This document shows, piece by piece, positions 44,482 to 55,434 of a stretch of 64,000 nucleotides of DNA. The position numbers and the translations under genes were made by a program. The notes beneath the pieces are model-generated. The model saw only the letters and a program-made list of their open reading frames with translations. It made no database searches and was not told the DNA's origin. The DNA is taken from the NCBI GenBank assembly GCA_000827265.1, contig KN834751.1:1359123-1423122 (forward strand). Direction: 5' to 3'. The DNA comes from Collybiopsis luxurians FD-317 M1. Taxonomy: Eukaryota; Basidiomycota; Agaricomycetes; Agaricales; Omphalotaceae. Numbering within the stretch: position 1 is the first letter of the stretch; each line of letters opens with the position of its first letter.

Positions 44482-44739
44482 ACGCTTGGTGACTCTGTAG
44501 GTTTCACTTGACCAAATAAAAAATAAATATAATAGATGTTTAAATGTTCCTAAGAAAGAAAAAAAATTCATATTTTTTTGAGCGGCATGGCATAGTGGCA
44601 TCGACGAGCGAGTACATATGATATAGCGTAGCATAATAAAGGCATCGAACGCCGAACACCCAAGGACACCAAAGCAGCTTCGAGCACGTCAGTCTCAGCC
44701 ACAAACCAAAGGACAATGACACGGGAACGCGGACGACGC

Positions 44740-45757
44740 TTAGTCCCAACCGGAGGTGCCGGTAGTGGTCTCAGCTCCCCAGCCTCCAGCAGTACCGGTA
44801 GGCTCTGCAGACCAGTCGGTAGGACCAGCGCCAGCATCTGCGGACCAGTCTAGAGTTCCTAGACACGGAGTTAGAAAAAAAGAAGATCAAAGAGGGGAAC
44901 ATTTGCACTTACCACCTTCCTGAGCAACCAGTGCGGGGTTGATCGCACCAGCCTGTTGTCCACTGCCGACATCCCACTCTGCCAAACCAGGCTGTGGTTC
45001 CTCTCCTTGTGCGGCAGCCTGTTTTGCGGCCTGCTCCTCCTGTTGCTGCTTCTCCACTTCCTCCGGATCTCTGTAGAAGAACATATCCACCATGACGCTC
45101 CAAGGCTCACTTCTCGAAACTGTCCCCCTCAATCTGAGAACTTCCCGGGCAAGGAGCCACCAGATTAGACCAATACTGTGTTTCGTCTTGTTGTTCGTAG
45201 GGATCGCGACATCGACGAAGCGCAGGGGAGCGTCGGTGTCACATAACGCAATGACGGGGATGTTGACGTAGGCGGCTTCCCGGATAGCCTGGTGGTCCAC
45301 GCGAGGGTCGGTGACGACGATGAGACGTGGTTCTTTGAAGGAGCGAGTGATGTAGTTGGTGAATGAACCAGGGGTGAATCGGCCTGCGATGGCTTGAGCG
45401 CCAGTGTTGGCAGCGTATTTGAGGACGGCACGGTGACCGTATGGGCGGGCAGAGATCACACAAACGTCGTTGGGGTTTTCGACGGCGGCGATGATTCGGG
45501 CGGCAAGGACAAGTTTTTCCCAGGTCTTGCCAATGTTGAGGATGTGGATACCTATGAAAAACCGAACACCAGTTCATCGTCAGGAAAAAAACAAGTATTC
45601 TGTGTAAATCGCAATGCATACCGTCAGCTCTCCTCTTCCAGACATAGGGCTCCATTTGTTTATCGCAGTTTTTTGTACCAATATGACATTGGGCAGCGAG
45701 AAGGAGCTGGATCTCCTCCTCTGTTGCGCTTAAGATGGATGGAAGTTTCGAAGCCAT
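44740..45757 (-). CDS. RPS0: 40S ribosomal protein S0 (uS2, RPSA family)
   Basis: Small-subunit ribosomal protein needed for 20S pre-rRNA processing and 40S assembly. Three minus-strand exons (45622-45757, 44913-45551, 44740-44858) encode 297 residues with closing phases. Motifs: [127 protein letters not shown]. The acidic C-terminus has repeated W motifs ([25 protein letters not shown]), as usual in the family. The frame stays open upstream of the chosen ATG for 36 codons to another ATG (45865), but an acceptor-like TTCTCGCAG at about 45775 suggests this is a 5' UTR intron; the family N-terminus supports MASKL. Confidence 0.95.
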
Positions 45758-46244
45758 GATTGCAGCTTTACCTGCGAGAAGGTCAATATCCAGCTCGATA
45801 GAATCAGTGCGATCAAAATCAAGAAGAATTCCATCCAGATCGAGTCCGCAAATTGCGTAGGTCATTCCCGAAAAAATTCCTCATCCAAACTTGTCACGTC
45901 CAATCCGACCCAAATTTCAATCGTTTTGCCTTCTTTTCTTCCCTACAGCATCCCAAAGCATCTCCTGGAGCAGCAGAATCTCACCTTGAAGCTCTTGAAC
46001 CTCTCTGTCGAGGGCTTGACTGGCTTTTTTTATGTTCGACGAAAGCGAGAAACGAGTTCGAAGCGTTTGGTTGTGGGAAACAAGGGCACAGATGCCGCTA
46101 CGGCTTGTCATGTGCTTTTGAGCGTCTAACCTAGGCGCTTAGTCGCGCACCTCCGACGCGTCTTGGTCCCGAGCAAAACAGCTTTGTCAACACAAGAGAT
46201 TGGTCTTAACTTGACCCTCAGAAGGAGATTCAGTCTTCCTGATT
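45758..46244. other. Divergent promoter region of RPS0 and the 408-residue orphan
   Basis: It contains the 5' UTR of RPS0 (probably with an intron) and the promoter of the plus-strand orphan. No other gene is seen. Confidence 0.5.
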
Positions 46245-47471
46245 ATGGCTAAAAACGCAATGCGCATAATACATCGGGCTGCATCTGACCTGATCAAGCA
46301 GGTCGCTGAAAAGGATAATCTATCGACGACAGATAAGGCCAGTGTGAAAGAATGGGCAAAGTCCTTTTCTGCCGCAGTTGTAAGTGGAAACTGCTCCAGG
46401 ATTAGCATCTATTCTCACCCTAGTGAACAGTACCAATATCGCTGTGTCACTCTTCGTCTGTCTAGTCGGGCGGAAGATAGTATCACCGACTCTGTACAAG
46501 TCAAGCGAGCCCTAGCCGCTGCGGACTGCTTCTTGCTGGAGAACAACGCTCACTGGGTCTGGGACAAAGTCTGGTTCAAACCAAAGTGGAGCATCGAAGA
46601 ACTCTACACCATTCTCGAGCTATCTGCCGAGTCGATGCTGGTGATCTTCAAGCGATACATATCCAGTTTTCCTCTTAGCGCGACAGTAGACTCTGCCTTA
46701 TTTAGAGCACTGATTAACTGCAGGAGGTATGCAGCTTCGGAAGTCCCTCGCAGATGGCGGAGGCTTTTGCCTCTCTGGAATCAGGCTCGATCCCTTCTCG
46801 GACTAAATTCTGATACTAATACGAGCCTTTCTGAAAACGGGGTTGATACTGTTCATACACCGGAGCTCGCGGGAGATGATAGTACACTCAGCAGTAGATC
46901 GGAAACTGAATCCTCCGAGTCTGATGAGCAACACCATTCTGATAATGACACTGGAAACGACTGCGGAGGCCAAGAACACCAAGATGCAGGTGTTTTCTTT
47001 CCTCAGGCTAACAACTTCGGAATCGACGGCGGAACGTTCGCCAGTGTTCGAGGTGATATGCAGAACCACCATACTCATATCCACGATGATCATACCTCCT
47101 CTTCTTTAACAACAACGACTGTAAACTATAACAACTGCACCGTCCTGTTCAACGATCTTCCATCTCCTTCCACTTCCGAGTCAGAATCTCCCTCATTAAA
47201 AGCTTCCCCACCGGCATCGCCTCCTTCCTCTTCACAGAGAAGCCCAATCTCTTGCCGCACCAAACATCCCTTACGGAAGCGTCGTTGGTCTATCACCCGT
47301 TTCACTCACTTGATATACCACCATTACCTCCCAATGATTATATATCCTCAAATATCACACTGGACTGCGTACTTTATTCCTCAATTTATCCCTCAATGGT
47401 TCATGCCTTCCCCTGGCCGCCGTGAAGATTGGATGAATCCATGGTGGTCAAATTCTACTGAGAGGGCATAG
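46245..47471 (+). CDS. Orphan protein, 408 residues, intronless
   Basis: I do not recognise the family. The first 185 residues look globular and helical (MAKNAMRIIHRAASDLIKQ, WVWDKVWFKPKWSIEELYTI). Then follows an acidic Ser/Asp/Glu-rich linker (about 195-245), a segment FGIDGGTFASVRGDMQNHHT and NYNNCTVLFND (about 252-305), a Ser/Pro-rich stretch, and a Trp/Tyr/Pro-rich C-terminus (HLIYHHYLPMIIYPQISHW, PQFIPQWFMP) that might associate with membranes. The GGTF-x-SV-x-GD segment resembles a short motif I associate with many lineage-specific Agaricomycete proteins (often next to NACHT or kinase domains); that link is inference. A stop-free 1.2-kb frame with a good ATG makes it a credible gene. 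Confidence 0.7.
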   Translation: MAKNAMRIIHRAASDLIKQVAEKDNLSTTDKASVKEWAKSFSAAVVSGNCSRISIYSHPSEQYQYRCVTLRLSSRAEDSITDSVQVKRALAAADCFLLENNAHWVWDKVWFKPKWSIEELYTILELSAESMLVIFKRYISSFPLSATVDSALFRALINCRRYAASEVPRRWRRLLPLWNQARSLLGLNSDTNTSLSENGVDTVHTPELAGDDSTLSSRSETESSESDEQHHSDNDTGNDCGGQEHQDAGVFFPQANNFGIDGGTFASVRGDMQNHHTHIHDDHTSSSLTTTTVNYNNCTVLFNDLPSPSTSESESPSLKASPPASPPSSSQRSPISCRTKHPLRKRRWSITRFTHLIYHHYLPMIIYPQISHWTAYFIPQFIPQWFMPSPGRREDWMNPWWSNSTERA

Positions 47472-48684
47472 GATTTTGACGTGCTGCTCCAAGGGTCCTT
47501 TCTGCTGGGTGGCATTTCAATACCGTCACCGGCTGAACCAAGGGATGCACTCGTCTGACTCCATTCCAGTCGACTCCTTTACGTTGATTGAGCAAGTCCA
47601 ATCACGCACTTTTGATGATCAATTTATGCCTTTTAGCAATTACTCACATTGCATTCCGTGTTTCCCAATGCTTGCTTCCGGTATTCTTTCTTAGTACCAA
47701 TTTTTCTCTTTGTTTCCGCGTGCAGAGTGGTTTTCTTCACTCCTTCCACAACATGATCGGTATGCTACTTTGTGTGTATTTCGTATCTTCATAATTTGTA
47801 GACGATTCAGATATCCTTTCGAGACTTGGATATTCGGGTTCTCAAATATTCTCGCCACCCGGTTCAACAGAGTGTCCGCGATGTTTGAATTACATAAAGG
47901 ATCGACAGAGGGATGAACATTATGATAGATTTATTGTACGAGGACTACAGTATCCGTAGGGCTTGAATATCCAAAAGAGTGAAAAGTAAGCGATCGAGGT
48001 TCTGCTACAAAAAGTGTCCGTAATCAGTAATCATTTCCAGATCCGTCTGTGCCAAAGTCTGCTCTAGGTCCGCTCAAGAGGTTGACTTAATAATAAGAAG
48101 CCTGCCCTCAAAATACCTGAAAGATCAATGGTTTTTAGTTGAAGTGGACAGGATTCCTCATACCCTTACCTTCCAGTAAAGCGACACCCACATTGGCTTG
48201 TTGGTGAGCTTGTTGGTGAGCTTGTTGGTGAGCTTGTTGGGTGACCGGCAATGAATTATGAAGTACGCTTCCAGGAGTATGCCTGACGACAGATTGTTCG
48301 CGGATGGGGTAAGCTAAAGAGTTGGAGCTCGAAGGGACTGTGATCAGAGCAGCTGCATTTTAGAAGTTCGTTACCACAGATATTGGATCGGATGGGAAAC
48401 ACTTTGACCTTGATTAGGAGCAGTATCGTCTGTCCTATGTACAGCTACTGCAAAGGACAAGTTCAGATATCTGGACGCAAGATGAGTAAACTATGTTACC
48501 CGCAGGAATTTTACTATCGTAGACTACAGGATGTCGAGTATCTTGAATAAATGGAGGCCCGAAGTTTTGATCTCTTCTTAAAGAGTTTCGAGGCAACGCA
48601 AGATGTACCGGCCAAATTTGTTGAGTCGACTCAACTCGAGTAATTTCTCTGCCAGTGTGTGAAAATCTAAACTCTGGGTCAAGG
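47472..48684. other. 3' flank of the orphan and possible tail exons of the second kinase
   Basis: 47472-48080 holds the 3' flank of the orphan; no gene is seen. In 48080-48684, minus-strand frames that look coding (for example FRFSHTGREITRV, GPPFIQDTRHP, VAVHRTDDTAPNQGQSVSHP, and a Gln/Ala/His repeat) are bounded by plausible splice sites and probably form a disordered C-terminal extension of the upstream kinase, but I could not close every junction. Confidence 0.4.
48197..48240. repeat. 12-bp perfect tandem repeat, about 3.7 copies
   Basis: CTTGTTGGTGAG is repeated three times exactly and then partly. On the minus strand one frame reads as repeated QQAH, which would sit in the possible kinase tail. 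Confidence 0.85.
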
Positions 48685-50273
48685 CTATCCGTCGAATACT
48701 GTGGCTTGCAAGACTAACTCGGAAACATTGGACGGAGCAGAAGCAAGTCCAAGTCTTCTCTCTAAAATCTCACATATTTCGTTTGCTGAGGGGCGGTCTT
48801 TGGCATTCTGAGCCCAACAACGGGTAGTCAGATTCCATATTTCGTCTGGGTACCAAACATCCCGAGGTCTTGCAGGTCTTCCGCCATTCATCAGAGTGAA
48901 GAGAATAGATGGGTCATGAGGATAATCGCGAAAAGGGGGGCTTAAAGTAAGAATCTAGTGATGGCTTTGAATTGATTTACCTGCACAATATTGATTGAAA
49001 AGTTCTGGGAGCTTACCTCGAGAATAGTACAACCAAAAGCGTACACGTCTCTGGATGTTTGATTTGGAGGCATCGAACCACCCTGGAAATCAATATATTC
49101 TGGTGCAAGCCAGCGCATGCTGCCGTTGACAGTACCGGAGAGTGAAGCTGTTATGTTCCATGCTTGTGAGTTGGGAGTAACCAGAGTCAGGCCAAAATCG
49201 GCCAGGCAGCAGTGTAAATCGTCTGTGACAAGGATGTTCCCCTGTTATCGGTGTGCATTCAGACTTCAGAGGAAAGCGGTCATGAAATACGTAGTCAAAT
49301 TGAAGGAGCTTACCCCGCGTATATCACCATGTACGAAAGGTGGGTCTCTGGAATGCAAGTAACGCATACCGGCAGCAACCTCGTGTAGCTAATCCAAAGA
49401 AAACTTTTGTTAACACGAAGATACGAGCTTGAGAACAAAAGTAACCAATACTAACAACTGATAAAAGGTCGTGTGCTGGATTTTGCTTCAGATAAGTAAT
49501 GATATCTTTATTTTTCATCCACGGGGAAACGAGACAAAATGAAGGCGAAAAAAGCTCCATATTCACCCCCAGCAAGGGAAGAATGTTAGGGTGGTTCAGC
49601 TGTCGCCAGACCAAAGCTTCGTTAATAAATTGCTTGAAACTTATCAGTTGTCTGCGAGCGACTTCAGGTTGGACAAAGAGTCTCTACCTTGCGAACCTTG
49701 TCACGTTTTTCCTCATCCTGCTCCATCACAAGCCTCAGAACTTTTATGCACACTGTTGACTCTTTTTTCAAGCTCCCACGCCAAATGTCCTAATTCATCT
49801 CGCGTAAGGATGCTTGTCCGTTGAGTGAGATTCGTACTGCTCACCGCGAACCCGCCCCCCGCTGCCGGAAATCGATCTTCTACGGTAATTTCTTTTAAAA
49901 TGAGCGAAGATGGTAAAGTCTTGAAGGATCGGGATAAGTAACGAAGGAGAGCCAGAGACTTTTTGTGGAAAGTCCGGTCGTCTTGATTAGAGTCTAATAC
50001 CTGGAGAATAATATATATCAGTAACCCAGCGAAACAGTGTACGTATCTAATTTTCCAACTTGCCCACTGCAGACGGTCCATCAAAGTTTGGGTTGTAGGT
50101 AGGTCGAGCCATTTGTATGATGGTCCGTTTAAGTCTCCAGAGCTTGAATTTGAACCAGAATGCAGCCTAAAAGTATCCCATTCGAAGAGCGCGCGCTCAA
50201 GGTCGTTGGCAGCGGGGTCGGACTCGTATCCCTGGTGTTTCCGAAATGTGACAGAGGCAGGCAGCGATCTCAT
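48685..50273 (-). CDS. TKL-like protein kinase, twin B
   Basis: Cytosolic Ser/Thr/Tyr-type kinase of the Agaricomycete TKL class. Exons: 50064-50273, 49845-50000, 49688-49789, 49456-49632, 49314-49388, 49017-49241 and 48685-48954, giving 404 residues if it ends at the TAG at 48685. Residues 1-120 are a helical N-terminal module (DLERALFEWDTF, LDSNQDDRTFHKKSLALLRY). Kinase features: glycine loop AGGGFADIWRG, Lys in VCIKVL, Glu in FINEALVWRQLNHPNILPLL, catalytic VHGDIRGGNILV (HGD in place of HRD), LADFGLT, MRWLAPEY, SRDVYAFGC, and CWAQNAKDRPSANEI. All seven exons have counterparts in twin A. Intron 1 begins with GCAAGT, a GC-AG intron, where twin A has GTAAGT. Extra tail exons may extend the gene to about 48100. 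Confidence 0.85.
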
Positions 50274-51255
50274 TCCATATAAGAAGTTATTCAAACCTGA
50301 AATGGAATATTATTCGGTGAAGGATGTGTGGTAGGATGCGTCCAATGTGTCGGGGATACCAGGTATAGAAAAGTGTTGAGTCATTAGATACAAGTGTCAA
50401 CAACCTTATACGTAATTGATGGTGATGAAACTGAATAATCAGGACCGCAAGATCCCGTCCATCCATCAGACGAACATGACAATGTTAGCGTCTCTCGGTA
50501 ACTTGATCTTCTCCTCAGCTGAGCCTCTGGTCAATTCCTAGGGTATCCGTACTTATTCGACAGTGCCGACAGCCTCGCGAAGAGGAAAGTGATCCGTTGT
50601 CTTGATGGCAGTTTTAACCGCTTTTAGTTCTCTCCGCAGGTAGGTCAGAGGCCGAGGTAGTACTTTTTTCTTCGACTAGACGGATAGCTCAAAAAGCGAC
50701 CTTCTAACTGAGAATCGAGATATAGACCGGAGAGACTCCAGGCTACATAGACTCATAGGCACTCAGCAGGGTCCGTAGGTGCTCAGTGAAAGGTCTAGAT
50801 TCTTGTTAACCTACGGAACAATATTTGTTTCTAGCCCTCAGGCCTCCTTCATGTACTTCTGAGTGTAGGTTACTTATTGCGCCTCTGCGCCTGTTGCACT
50901 ACATACTCGCATATTCCTTAGATTTTGCATTTGCATTGTTTTATAAGAGGCCATCCAAGATTTGTGTTATGGAAGAAGCAAAAAAAAAAACTCTACATGC
51001 GGTTGGATTTGTTAGTCGGGGAAATATTCGACTTGTCTGTTTGCCAGAATCATGCACTTATTCATTACTTATCCCAAAGAAGTTTTCCTTGGGCCTTCAC
51101 ACTTCCTTGCTGTGCAACTCCGTCGCTGTAGTGCTGATTCTCTGCTCAGCTTATTTTCGATAGTTGAACTTTGAATCTGTGAACCTCTAGACCCAACAAA
51201 TCATATTAAGCCACTATTTGGCAATGGCATGTTAAATCCGCTTCATTACATGGAT
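50274..51255. other. Intergenic between the kinase twins
   Basis: About 1 kb containing the promoter of twin B and the 3' flank of twin A. No gene is seen; the plus-strand frame at 50825-51163 has no motif. Confidence 0.5.
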
Positions 51256-53338
51256 TCATTTCCTCTTCCGAGCTTGTATTTGCCATGCGCGAAGCGTAGT
51301 GGCCCACTTTCGCATCCTTTGCGGCCATAGCAGTTTTTGGTAAACTGATGGTGAGGTTTCGCCAAAGTTACTTTCGAGAGTCTCTTCGAAAACATTTTGC
51401 TGCCACTGGACATCCTCCGCATAAGAGGACGAGAAGCTTCTAGGATGTCCACCACTTCGATCTAGGCGATGCCGTACAGGTAGACTGGCTGACACAACAC
51501 CTTGACCTTCGGTGTTATTCTTTGTTTTAGTGCCTATAACAGGGTGGGAGATTGGATATTATGATGAAGGGAAGGCGAAAATACGGCCAGTCTTACCTTT
51601 ATCAACTTCAGTTATAGGATCCGGAGGACCTTGAAAAAGGGATAAAAGATGGAGATCCCCACTTTTGATCTCTTCACGTAAGCCTGAAGCACCGGCTGAG
51701 TTCAAAGTTGGATTGACTGAAGTTTCAAGCTGAGCCACTGTAACTATGGGCATGAGTCTATATCTGCATGTCAAGTCTATCTCACAACACCAATGGAGTA
51801 TTGACTGACTGAGAAGCATTCGCCACGTCGGATGAGGACCTAAGTCTCTCCTCCAGAACTTGACATATTTCCGTTGCCGAGGGGCGATCAGTGACATTCT
51901 GAGTCCAACAACGAGTTGTCAGATCCCAAATTTCATCTGGATACCAAACATCTTGAGGTCTTGCAGGCCTTCGACCGCTCATCAACATTAAGAGGACGGA
52001 AGGGTCATTGGCTTGATCGCGAAAAGGCGGGTTGAGAGTGAGGATCTGGTTAGGTTTAGACCAGCCTTTTTGGCAGGGTAACATTGGGCGGATCAAGTTA
52101 GACTTACCTCAAGGACAGTGCAACCAAAAGCATACACATCTCTCGAGGCGTGATTGGGAGGCGTTGGTTCATCTTGTAAAGTAATATATTCCGGTGCAAG
52201 CCAGCGCATAGTGCCATTGATATTATTAGAAAATGAGCTTGTGATGGTCCACACTTGTGAGTTGGGAGTAACCAGAGTTAAGCCAAAATCTGCTAGGCAG
52301 CAATGCAAATCATCCGTGACGAGGATGTTCCCCTGTGATTGGGGTTTGTTCAGGCTTTAGCAGATACCAACTGTGAAATACATAGTTATATTGAAGGCAC
52401 CTACCCCTCGTATATCCCCATGTACGAAAGGAGGATCCCTGGAATGCAAGTATCGCATACCAGCTGCAATTTCATATAACTAGGTCATTTAGTCGAAGAG
52501 AAACAAGGGTCAGGACAAAGCTGGGTAGAAAAGTGACCCATACTCACAACCGACGATAGATTATGCCTCGGATTCTGTTTCAGGTAAGTGATGATATCCC
52601 TGTTTTTCATCCAGGGCGAAACGAGGCAGAATGAAGGTGAAAACAGCTCCATATTCACCCCAAGCAATGGAAGAATGTTGGGATGATTTAATTGTCGCCA
52701 GACCAAAGCTTCGTTAAGAAATTGCTTATATAGAATTTTTGAGTTAGTCGTTCGGTATTGAACTGTTTACGTACCTTGCGGATCTTATTCCGTTTTTCCT
52801 CATCCTGTTCCATCACCAGTCTGAGGACTTTGATGCACACTGTCACCTCCGAGTCTGCGTTCCAGCTCCCGCGCCATATGTCCTGATCCAACTCGTTTAA
52901 GAGTTACCGCAATTTCAAACAGAATTATACCTACCGCAAACCCACCCCCTGCCACTGGAAATCGATCTTCTACTGTGATTTCGTTGACCATCAGCGACGA
53001 CGGTAATATCTTATAGGATTTGGAGAGATAACGAAGAAGAGCCAGGGATTTCTTATGGTACGTCCGATCGTCTGGGTTTGAATCCAGCACCTGATGAAGT
53101 AGGGAATAAGTAACTGAGCGCAATAGCGTGGTGCGCATCGACTTACCCGCTGCAGGCGATCCATTAATCTCTGGGTTGTTCCTAGATTGAGCCATTCATA
53201 CAATGGTCCTCTCGAGTCCTCAGAACTTGAAACAGAGCCTCCAAACTGCCTCCTGAAAGCATCCCATTCGGAAAGTGCGCGCTCGAGGTCATTGTTCTCG
53301 TCTTCATAGAATGTGTCGGCGGCAGTCACTGAGCTCAT
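51256..53338 (-). CDS. TKL-like protein kinase, twin A
   Basis: Paralogue of twin B in the same orientation. Nine exons close in phase: 53147-53338, 52935-53090, 52775-52882, 52548-52724, 52405-52479, 52108-52332, 51810-52045, 51597-51763 and 51256-51533, giving 537 residues. The N-terminal helical module (DLERALSEWDAF, LDSNPDDRTYHKKSLALLRY) precedes a complete kinase domain: GGGFADIWRG, VCIKVL, FLNEALVWRQLNHPNILPLL, VHGDIRGGNILV, LADFGLT, MRWLAPEY, CWTQNVTDRPSATEI. If exon 7 is read through instead of spliced at a weak GTCAGT donor, the protein stops at 51782; I favour the spliced form because the two tail exons then join in frame. The tail (SGLREEIKSGDLHLLSLFQ and an Arg/Trp-rich end) has no known domain. 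Confidence 0.82.
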
Positions 53339-54049
53339 TGAGGAGGGGAAAAAGTCTAGGCTACTGGTGGACGTCAACAGCTTTCAAAGGTCTTCATCGG
53401 CATTGAAAATAACAGATGTACAAGCCACAAGCGCCGAATTAGCGCTGCCAGAGGTGTAGAGCCGGTCAAGAAGCCGTTAAGATTCAGATCGGGGATACGA
53501 ACGGGTTCGCGTGCTATGCTGACTAAGATTTAGGCGCTAATAAATCGAGCAGCTACTTGAGCGTAAATGAGCGATACAAAAGTTAAAAGGCCCAATAATC
53601 TTTACAGGAGTCTACTGAGAGTACATTGGCAGCATATTCAGGGCAATATTCAACAAAGAGTGAGCGGAACACATCTTTGTTGAGCCAAGTGTCAGATGTA
53701 TGGATTACGTGGTCAACCGTATTTGGAAGGGGAGGATCCTTCCACGCGAGTCTTCTCGGATCCCCGATCCGAATCTTAACGGCCTCTTGGAGCCGGTAGA
53801 GCCGGATAAACCATATTTGGGTTAACGCGTTCCAGACTGGCGCACTACTTAGCTTTGAGTCGTGTAAAAATTTTGAAAAAGAAAAGAGAAAGCCGTGCAG
53901 TATAAAAGGTTATAATTTTCACAATTAAATGTACAGTTACAAACAGTCGAGTACCTAGTAAGCCATTAACGCGGGATAATTTAAATTTACAGAGCATACA
54001 GTATCCTTTACCTCCAACCGGCCATCTTTAAGCAATGAGAGCCTCACGC
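53339..54049. other. Intergenic, kinase twin A promoter
   Basis: About 700 bp upstream of twin A and downstream of the minus-strand secreted-protein gene. No motif or gene is recognised. Confidence 0.5.
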
Positions 54050-54867
54050 TCACTTTGAACCATTCAAAATCTTCAGTGTCTGAAGATACACCTGCTTCCT
54101 GTCATCCGTCACACTTGTACCCACACAATTCTCCACATAATTCTCCCAACCCTTCTCCGTCTGCGCCTGCAAGCCCTGCACCATCCCAGGCATATCCAAA
54201 CACCCTCTCTCCTTCGACCCACTTTGCGTATAGAACCACATGGCAGAGGCGAAGCTCAGATTGTCGGAGAGGACAAGAGAGAGGATGGCGTTTTTCGTGT
54301 TGTTGGTTAGCGCGGCGTAGTTATTGACAGTGTGATTGGGGACGAGAGCGAGTGTTTGGTGTGTTAGAAAAGGTTTGCTGAGGGCGTATTGGTAGACTGA
54401 GGGGAATTCCATGAGATTTCGAGTTCCTTGGCCTGGTCTTCCGGGGAAGCTATCGAAGAGTTCAAGTCAGTCGTCTCGTATAATGCCAGGATGGTCGAAC
54501 CAAAAAATACTCACTGGTTAACATTGAACTGAAACCCTCCACTCTCAAACGACATCAAACTCAGCAACGCAGCCTTTTCTCCAATGGACGTTATATTATA
54601 GTCCGCGAAACCCTTGTTGACAAAGGGAAGTGCCTGTGCAGCTGTACGGCATTCGTCTACGAACGAAGAGTCCAGAGGACATTTGGTACCGTTGATGATT
54701 GCGTCGAGTTGGGCCAGGGTGATTGCATGGCTTGAATTACTAGTGTTGTTGGAACCCGAGGAGAAGGAAGATCGGGGAAGAATAGGAGTAAAGGCCGCTT
54801 GCACCGCAGGCAAAGCCAGAGATAGTAGTAAAATGAACGAGAATGAGTTGGTCATGAAACGATGCAT
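54050..54867 (-). CDS. Small secreted protein, function unknown
   Basis: Two minus-strand exons (54515-54867, 54050-54449) encode 250 residues. The first in-frame ATG gives MHRFMTNSFSFILLLSLALP followed by AVQA, a clear signal peptide with an AxA-type cleavage site. The mature protein has four or more N-glycosylation sequons (NNTSNSS, NGT, NIT, NHT, NLS) and about four cysteines (KCPLD, DECRT, RGCLD, ENCVG) that could pair. The segment LLSLMSFESGGFQFNVNHFP followed by GRPGQGTRNLMEFP is the most conserved-looking part; an isolated Glu in SFESGGF after a helix is reminiscent of lysozyme/transglycosylase catalytic sites, but this is only a resemblance. It shares its upstream 240 bp with a second copy at 58441. 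Confidence 0.8.
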
Positions 54868-55434
54868 GGAGAGCGGGAATTCCAGGCAGAGACTAGCTCT
54901 TGAGAAAGAAAAACAGGGAGGGGGTTTCCGCAAGTGGAATTGGTTGAAAGAAAGCTTTGCGAAAATGCAGCGAATTCATGTTTTATAGTTTGTATTTGTA
55001 CATTATACCTTGAATTTGGACGAACAATAGCACATCAACGGTGCTGTTTATTGTACTTGTTGTAGTGATGGGCCCTGGCTGCTAAATATAGAACATGGCT
55101 CAGAGGAGCACAGACGCAATGATTTGAGCATATTTGAGCTCTACAGGCCGGTCAAGGGTTCATCGTGATGAAGTAGTTGTTGGGAGACCGTCGTTTGGTG
55201 GAAGGACCGCGTGCCGCTGTGCGCCGTTCACGGACCGTCTCTCCCTTCGCGTCTAGGGAAGCGCCCTGCTCAACCGCCACTACTAGTAGCGCTATGAGCG
55301 TCACTTCCGACTTTTTCAAGCGCCCGACGGTCGTCTCGAAACCGTCATCATTCTAATCATAGATATGGAGATTTATCTCATCCAATTTCTTCATCTATCT
55401 CTTCGTGAAGGTTCTTTGGCGTTCCAACGGAGTT
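54868..55434. other. Intergenic: secreted-protein promoter and F-box 8 upstream region
   Basis: Most of it is the upstream region of the secreted-protein gene, including the direct repeat listed separately. A GC-rich segment (55195-55330) precedes F-box relic 8. Confidence 0.55.
54949..55189. repeat. Direct repeat, left copy (about 240 bp)
   Basis: Begins AGAAAGCTTTGCGAAAATGC and ends GTTGTTGGGAGACCGT; it aligns with 58441-58678 over its whole length, sharing GATGGGCCCTGGCTGCTAAA. It is the promoter-side flank of the minus-strand secreted-protein gene. Confidence 0.85.

Noticed and set aside
48197..48240. CRISPR-like short repeats
   Set aside because: Units are contiguous 12-bp copies without spacers, in a eukaryotic nuclear genome.
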